From Thermoplasmata archaeon (GTDB lineage Archaea > Thermoplasmatota > Thermoplasmata > Lutacidiplasmatales > UBA184), in contig JAKAUN010000008.1 in the NCBI GenBank assembly GCA_021817605.1, forward strand, positions 1 through 64,000: DNA of 64,000 bases, written 5' to 3'. The position numbers and the translations under genes were made by a program. Below, piece after piece: positions 60,013 through 64,000 of the stretch. The notes beneath the pieces are model-generated. The model was not told the DNA's origin. It searched no databases and saw only the letters and a program-made list of their open reading frames with translations. How positions within the stretch are numbered: the first letter of the stretch is position 1; every line of letters begins with the position of its first letter.

Positions 60013-61635
60013 CTACGGGAAGAAGTAGTCGCGGGGGAGCGTCCTCAGTTCGGCGAACGTCTCGGCGACCGTCGAGACGAACCTGTCGACGTCGCGCTCG
60101 GTGTGGGCCGTCGAGAGGGTGAGGCGCTCGTAGTTGTCCGGGTGAATGTAGATCCCCCGGTCGAGCAGGAGCTGGTGATGCCGTAGGTAGAGGTTCCAGT
60201 CGATCTGGAGCGACTCGCGGTAGTTGACGATCTTCTTCCTGCGGGTGAAGTAGAACTGGAGCATCCCGGGGACCGACTGGGCGAGGACGATGACCTTCGC
60301 ATCCCGCGCCGCCTCCTCGATCCCCTTCTCGAGCTTGGCGGTGAGACGGGCGAGCTTCTCGTAGAGCTCCGCGCCACCGCGGTGGAGCATCTTGAGGTTG
60401 GCCAGCGTACCGGCCATCGAGAGGTTGTTGGCGTTGTAGGTGCCGCCGAAGGAGATCCGTCCCGGGGCGATGAGGTCCATGTACTCGGCCTTCCCCGAGA
60501 CCGCGGAGACCGGGACGCCTCCGCCCAGGGCCTTCGCCCAGCAGGAGATGTCGGGCTCGACCCCGTAGAGCTGCTGGGCGCCTCCGGGGGCTACCCGAAA
60601 ACCGGTGAACACCTCGTCGAAGATCACCAGCATCTCGTTCTGGTGGGCTATCTCGATGAGCCGCTTGAGAAAGTCCGGGGCCGGCGGGATGATCCCCGCG
60701 TTGGCCATCACCGGCTCGAGGATCACGGCCGCGAGACGGTCGCGGTAACGGCGGACCATCCGTTCGAACGAGGTGATCGAGTTGTACGGGGCGACCATGA
60801 CGTAGTCGATGACCCCGGGAGGAATCCCCGCGGAGTTCGGCAGGGGGCGGGGGTACTCGTCCAGGCCGGCGACCACCGGCGGGGCCTCGGCGCTGATGAG
60901 GGCGAGGTCGTGCTGGCCGTGGTAATGCCCTTCGAACTTGAGGATCGCATCCTTGCCGGTGACCGCCCGGGCGATGCGGATCGCGTTCATGGTCGCGTCC
61001 GAGCCGTTCGAGCAGAACGCGACCCGCTCGGCGTTGGGGACCATCTTCTGGAACATCTTGGCGACGTCGATCTCGAGGGCCGTCGGGGAGGCGAAGTGGA
61101 AGCCGAACTGGGCCGCCTCCTGGACCGCCCGGACCTGCTCGCTGGGGGCGTGGCCGTTGATGAGGACCCCGTAGGCGAGGTTGAAGTCGAGGTACTCGTT
61201 GTCGTCCTCGTCCCAGATACGCGCGCCTTTCGCCCGCGAGATGAAGGGAGGGACGGGGGCGTAGGAGGCCACCCGGATGAGCGAGCTCGAGGAGTTCGGG
61301 ATGTGCTTCTTGCCCTCCTCTAGAAGCCGGGCGCTCTTCTTGAGCTTCGGGACGAGGCGCGCCACGGTGACCGGGACGCTCTGCCCTTCGCCCTCCGCGG
61401 AAGGGCTCTCCGCTGCCGGCTCCTTGTGGGGCTCCTTGGGCTCGCGAGCCTCCCGCGACTCCTTCGCCTCCTTGGGCTCCTTCGGGAGCTCAGGCAACGG
61501 GCTCGCCGGCGGGGCCGCCGGAACGGCGGGATCGACGGTCCCCTCTCCGGTCAGCTTTCCGAGCGTCGGGCGGTCGCCCGCGACGGCCACGGCACGGGCC
61601 AACGACGGGGTGAGGGCGGGTTCCGATTCCGCCAT
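60013..61635 (-). CDS. Class-III aminotransferase (GSA-aminomutase-like) with charged N-terminal extension
   Basis: 540 residues. Residues 1-105 are low-complexity, including a Lys/Glu/Pro run (KEPKEAKESREAREPKEP, about 52-69), not part of the fold. The enzyme starts around KKSARLLEEGKKHIPNSSSS. ARIWDEDDNEYLDFNLAYG, FEGHYHGQHDLALIS, LVIFDEVFTGFRVAPGG and CWAKALGGGVPVSAVSG (Schiff-base Lys) are the PLP motifs. Similar to HemL but with long insertions; substrate unknown. TATA TATATATA (61675-61684) and a GGAGAT before the ATG support the start. Confidence 0.8.
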   Translation of the reverse strand: MAESEPALTPSLARAVAVAGDRPTLGKLTGEGTVDPAVPAAPPASPLPELPKEPKEAKESREAREPKEPHKEPAAESPSAEGEGQSVPVTVARLVPKLKKSARLLEEGKKHIPNSSSSLIRVASYAPVPPFISRAKGARIWDEDDNEYLDFNLAYGVLINGHAPSEQVRAVQEAAQFGFHFASPTALEIDVAKMFQKMVPNAERVAFCSNGSDATMNAIRIARAVTGKDAILKFEGHYHGQHDLALISAEAPPVVAGLDEYPRPLPNSAGIPPGVIDYVMVAPYNSITSFERMVRRYRDRLAAVILEPVMANAGIIPPAPDFLKRLIEIAHQNEMLVIFDEVFTGFRVAPGGAQQLYGVEPDISCWAKALGGGVPVSAVSGKAEYMDLIAPGRISFGGTYNANNLSMAGTLANLKMLHRGGAELYEKLARLTAKLEKGIEEAARDAKVIVLAQSVPGMLQFYFTRRKKIVNYRESLQIDWNLYLRHHQLLLDRGIYIHPDNYERLTLSTAHTERDVDRFVSTVAETFAELRTLPRDYFFP

Positions 61636-61674
61636 AGGATATGCATCTCCGGCGCGGTCGAGAGCCCGGGGTGC

Positions 61675-61684
61675 GTATATATAG
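61675..61684 (-). promoter_or_regulatory. TATA box for the aminotransferase at 60.0 kb
   Basis: An alternating TATATATA run centred about 45 nt before the ATG at 61635, predicting a leader near 18 nt that contains GGAGAT. Confidence 0.75.
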
Positions 61685-61739
61685 ATGCTCGGGCGCGAGA
61701 ATTTAGAGGGCGAGAATGGTTCCTTCGGTCTATCGTTGC

Positions 61740-61757
61740 AAAAAAAACAACAAAAAC
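61740..61757 (-). terminator. Poly-T archaeal terminator
   Basis: On the minus strand the run is TTTTTGTTGTTTTTTTT, about 70-90 nt after the saccharopine-dehydrogenase-like stop and before the next minus-strand promoter. Such T tracts end transcription in archaea. It stands out in an A+T-rich intergenic stretch (about 61670-61835). Confidence 0.7.
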
Positions 61758-61825
61758 TGGCCCGAATCTTATATTTTCCTTGGGTTGTGGGTGCTTTCCT
61801 GTCTTGTTGAGCCCTCTTTGTTCTT

Positions 61826-63025
61826 CTATCTAGCTTCTTGGGTCGGACGGGCGCGCAGGGGCGGCTCGGGCGGGACGATCGCCGACTCGATCCCCCAGCG
61901 GGCGAGCTCGTCACGGAACGGGCGGGCCGGAACACACCGCTCCGGAGGAAGGACCCCCGATTCCTGGACCTGCCCGCGCCCGATCATCTCGGCGCCGATC
62001 GCCCCCGCGATGCCGACCGCGTACTCGGTCGCCGTGAGATGCCAGTCCGGGCGGGGCGGAAACCGGGCGACGGCGTGCCGGACAATCTCCTCGCCCGCCC
62101 GGGTGCCTCGCAGCTCGATGTCGAGGACCTCCCAGTCGTTGACACGGACCCCCTCGGGGACGCCGAGGAGCTTCTCCCGCCGGAGGAGCGCCAGGGTGAA
62201 CTCCCGGGGGACCACCGGCCTTCCCCCGACATCGAGGGCGACCTCCGAGGCGAGGCCGAGGAGGGCCATCGTACGCAGCACTTCGATGCCCGGGCCGCCC
62301 TCCTTCCATTCGCAGTGGCGGAGCCCCTTCTCCGCAAGGCTGGCCGGAAGGGTCGCCGGCTCGGAGTGCAGGGTGCGGTAGACCCGCGTCCTTCCCACCG
62401 GAGGGCCGAAGTCGAACTCCTCGGCCCCGCTCATAGGAGGGTACTCCCGGTACTCCCCGGCCTCGAAGACGATCGCGGGGAGGACCATCTCGTCTAGGAA
62501 GGTGCTCGGCGACCACGTGAAGGAGATCTCCGGCCCGCCCACGGTCAGGTCACGCCAGCCGTCACGAAGGACCAGCGAGGCGACCCGATCGAGGTCCGAC
62601 GCGGCCTCCAGCGCGAGGACGTTGGAGATGCCCGGGACCTGCCCGAGGCCGGGGATGGCGAGCACCCCTGCCTCCCTGAACTCCGCGTCGCGGGCGAGCT
62701 GTCGACGGGTCATGTGGAAGAGCCCTCCGAAGTCGAGGTAGGGCACCCGCGCGGCCAGGGCCGCATCCATGACGGTCAGGTTGAACCCGTACTGGACCGC
62801 GTTGACGACCACTCCCGCGCCCTGGAGGACCCTCGCCAAGGCCGAGGGGTCGCGGACGTCCAGGGCCACGGCACTCGCCCGGGGCCCTGCGGCTGCCGCC
62901 GCGGCATGGGCGAGCTCCGAGGAGAGGTCCGCCGCCACCACCGAGTCGAAGACCGACCCCTGGGCGAGGGCACGGACCGACGCGCGGCCGGTGAGACCCC
63001 CACCGCCCAGCACGACCGCCCGCAT
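61826..63025 (-). CDS. Saccharopine dehydrogenase/lysine 6-dehydrogenase-like oxidoreductase
   Basis: 399 residues. The Rossmann start AVVLGGGGLTGRASVRAL binds NAD(P). VAADLSSELAHAA, DVRDPSALARVLQGAGVVVN and YLDFGGLFHMTRRQLARDA then AIPGLGQVPGISNVLALEA match the saccharopine-dehydrogenase/Lys9 fold. Family members oxidise lysine or saccharopine; with the aminotransferases nearby a role in lysine or related amine breakdown is plausible. A 9-nt gap to the upstream gene suggests co-transcription. A poly-T terminator follows. Confidence 0.8.
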   Translation of the reverse strand: MRAVVLGGGGLTGRASVRALAQGSVFDSVVAADLSSELAHAAAAAAGPRASAVALDVRDPSALARVLQGAGVVVNAVQYGFNLTVMDAALAARVPYLDFGGLFHMTRRQLARDAEFREAGVLAIPGLGQVPGISNVLALEAASDLDRVASLVLRDGWRDLTVGGPEISFTWSPSTFLDEMVLPAIVFEAGEYREYPPMSGAEEFDFGPPVGRTRVYRTLHSEPATLPASLAEKGLRHCEWKEGGPGIEVLRTMALLGLASEVALDVGGRPVVPREFTLALLRREKLLGVPEGVRVNDWEVLDIELRGTRAGEEIVRHAVARFPPRPDWHLTATEYAVGIAGAIGAEMIGRGQVQESGVLPPERCVPARPFRDELARWGIESAIVPPEPPLRARPTQEAR

Positions 63026-63034
63026 GCCCCCTCC

Positions 63035-63712
63035 TCAGCTCCGGTCGGCTCGACCGTTCCGGCGCTTCTTTCCCGGCGCGCCGGCTCGGCCCGAGGCGGC
63101 CGGTCCCGGCACCGTGGCCGGGGTCTTGGCCGCTCCCGTCGGAGCTGGCGCCTCCGTCCCCGGGTTCGGCGCCGAGGTCCTCTGGAGGAGGTCGCGGAAG
63201 GTCTCGAAGTGACGGAGGAACGGGTCGGCCCGGCGTCGGTCCTCGAGCTCCCCGAGGGCGATCTCGAGGAGGGCCTTCGCCTTCGCGTCGCCCTGGGTGG
63301 CCTGGGCGAGGTAGACGCACAGGACCTGATAGTGGGGGAGGACGAAGGCGTCCGTCCGGGGGGTGCTCATGTCCCCTTTGCGGGGACGGTAGATCCGCTC
63401 GATCGGGATCTCGAGCGCCAGCACCTTGCGGTGCGAGAACCCGAGGTAGCGTCCCGGCCCGAGGATGCGGGTCACCTGCCGGATGTTGCCGCTCAGGTTG
63501 TTGGTGAGACGGTCGCACTCATGCCAGCACCACAGGCCGAAGCCGTGGTCTCCCTCGAGATACGCTGCCCAGGCCCGTCCGTAGAGCTCGCGTTCCTTCT
63601 CCTCGGGAGAGGCTTCGGGCGACAGCGCGGCCTTCCAGTCGGAAATGTGGATGTCGACACGCATCGACGGAGAGAGCTCGCGTCTCGGGGGGACCTCCGT
63701 CGCCGCCGCCAT
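63035..63712 (-). CDS. Hypothetical protein upstream of the lysine-dehydrogenase-like gene
   Basis: 225 residues, unrecognised. The core (about 20-165) is compact with conserved-looking aromatic and His residues (HGFGLWCWHECDRLTNNLSG, YLGFSHRKVLALEIPIERIY); the last 50 residues are a Pro/Ala/Gly-rich basic tail. No signal or membrane segment. An internal ATG (M17) is an alternative start. It lies 9 nt before the saccharopine-dehydrogenase-like gene on the same strand. Confidence 0.65.
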   Translation of the reverse strand: MAAATEVPPRRELSPSMRVDIHISDWKAALSPEASPEEKERELYGRAWAAYLEGDHGFGLWCWHECDRLTNNLSGNIRQVTRILGPGRYLGFSHRKVLALEIPIERIYRPRKGDMSTPRTDAFVLPHYQVLCVYLAQATQGDAKAKALLEIALGELEDRRRADPFLRHFETFRDLLQRTSAPNPGTEAPAPTGAAKTPATVPGPAASGRAGAPGKKRRNGRADRS

Positions 63713-63797
63713 CGCGCCGCGAAGACCGGGACGGGGTTAGACGGTTGCCCTTCCCGGTCCGGGGTCGCCGGCGGCAGAGGGCGCCCCCCTTCCGGGA

Positions 63798-64000
63798 TCA
63801 ACCGCCGGCCGGGAACGCTCGACGGCCGCGTATCCACGTCTGGGCGACCGGCGTGGCCGCCTCCAGCGCCGCGGAAAGCCGCCCGGCCGAGAGGACGAGG
63901 AGGTCGGCGGGTGCCCCGGGCTCGAGCAGGCCGGCTCCTTCAAGACCCAGGGCCCGACCCGCCCCCGTCGTGTAGAGCGCGAAGGCCTCTTCGGGAGGGA
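63798..64000 (-). CDS. Amidohydrolase-3 (YtcJ-like) C-terminal part, cut by window end
   Basis: The minus strand from 64000 down to a TGA at 63798 encodes about 67 residues that match the end of YtcJ-type amidohydrolases: EEAFALYTTGAGRALGLEG, LLEPGAPADLLVLSAGRL and TWIRGRRAF. The catalytic part lies outside the window. These enzymes hydrolyse exocyclic C-N bonds; substrate unknown. Confidence 0.72.
   Translation of the reverse strand, partial: PPEEAFALYTTGAGRALGLEGAGLLEPGAPADLLVLSAGRLSAALEAATPVAQTWIRGRRAFPAGG

Noticed and set aside
1-64000. CRISPR array or cas genes
   Set aside because: No regularly spaced direct repeats and no Cas motifs seen on either strand.

Overview
The window is a very GC-rich archaeal chromosome segment. 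Archaeal markers are the archaeal-type UMP kinase, eS1 (S3Ae), fibrillarin, diphosphomevalonate decarboxylase, the hexulose-6-phosphate synthase/RraA fusion, FlaI/FlaJ-type pilus genes, an archaeal ThrRS editing domain and tRNA genes with introns at position 37/38. Many starts lie about 25-30 nt downstream of a TATA box, as expected for leaderless or short-leader transcripts. The 5S rRNA gene has its own promoter and is not behind a 23S gene, as in Thermoplasma. My best guess is an uncultured, GC-rich, probably aerobic heterotroph of the Thermoplasmatota; the lineage is an inference.

Layout. 1-9.1 kb: housekeeping genes (5S rRNA, M1 aminopeptidase, mvaD, a PaaA-like diiron oxygenase with an enoyl-CoA hydratase, rpiA, pyrH-adk, tRNA-Tyr, tRNA-Gly, an ACT-domain regulator). 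9.2-15.6 kb: an archaeal type IV pilus operon with two secretion ATPases and two platform proteins, followed by an orphan DNA methyltransferase. 16.6-21.4 kb: a MoxR/VWA pair, eS1 and an intron-containing tRNA-Met. 21.4-25.4 kb: an accessory island beginning at the tRNA-Met 3' end, with a tyrosine recombinase carrying a zinc ribbon, a free-standing ThrRS editing domain, a beta-propeller protein and a decayed TMEM175-type channel gene. 25.4-32.4 kb: thioredoxin, a heme operon (chorismate mutase, AhbD-like radical SAM protein, CopD-like membrane protein, ferrochelatase) divergent from a U32/UbiU-like gene, then RidA and fibrillarin.

32.8-37.4 kb: the most striking block, six tightly packed or overlapping genes resembling a minimal type IV secretion or DNA-transfer apparatus (winged helix, VirB2-like pilin, VirB6-like channel, PrgI/VirB4-N protein, small membrane protein, VirB4 ATPase) with no relaxase or VirD4 nearby. 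A hypothetical gene and a second orphan SPPY methyltransferase follow. 38.8-41.2 kb: HPS-RraA, truA and tRNA-Glu. 41.4-46.3 kb: a complete pstSCAB-phoU operon behind an A+T-rich promoter with repeated elements.

46.5-64 kb: amine and amino-acid catabolism. It holds three class-III aminotransferases (two of GSA-aminomutase type), two aldehyde dehydrogenases, a peptide/opine-type ABC importer (one binding protein, two permeases, two ATPases), two amidohydrolases (one cut by the window end) and a saccharopine/lysine-dehydrogenase-like protein. The 49-53.6 kb genes could together convert putrescine or GABA to succinate.

Starts are inferred from TATA position, Shine-Dalgarno match and family length. 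Several genes (adk, the methyltransferase at 15.7 kb, dppC) have no convincing canonical start where their families begin.
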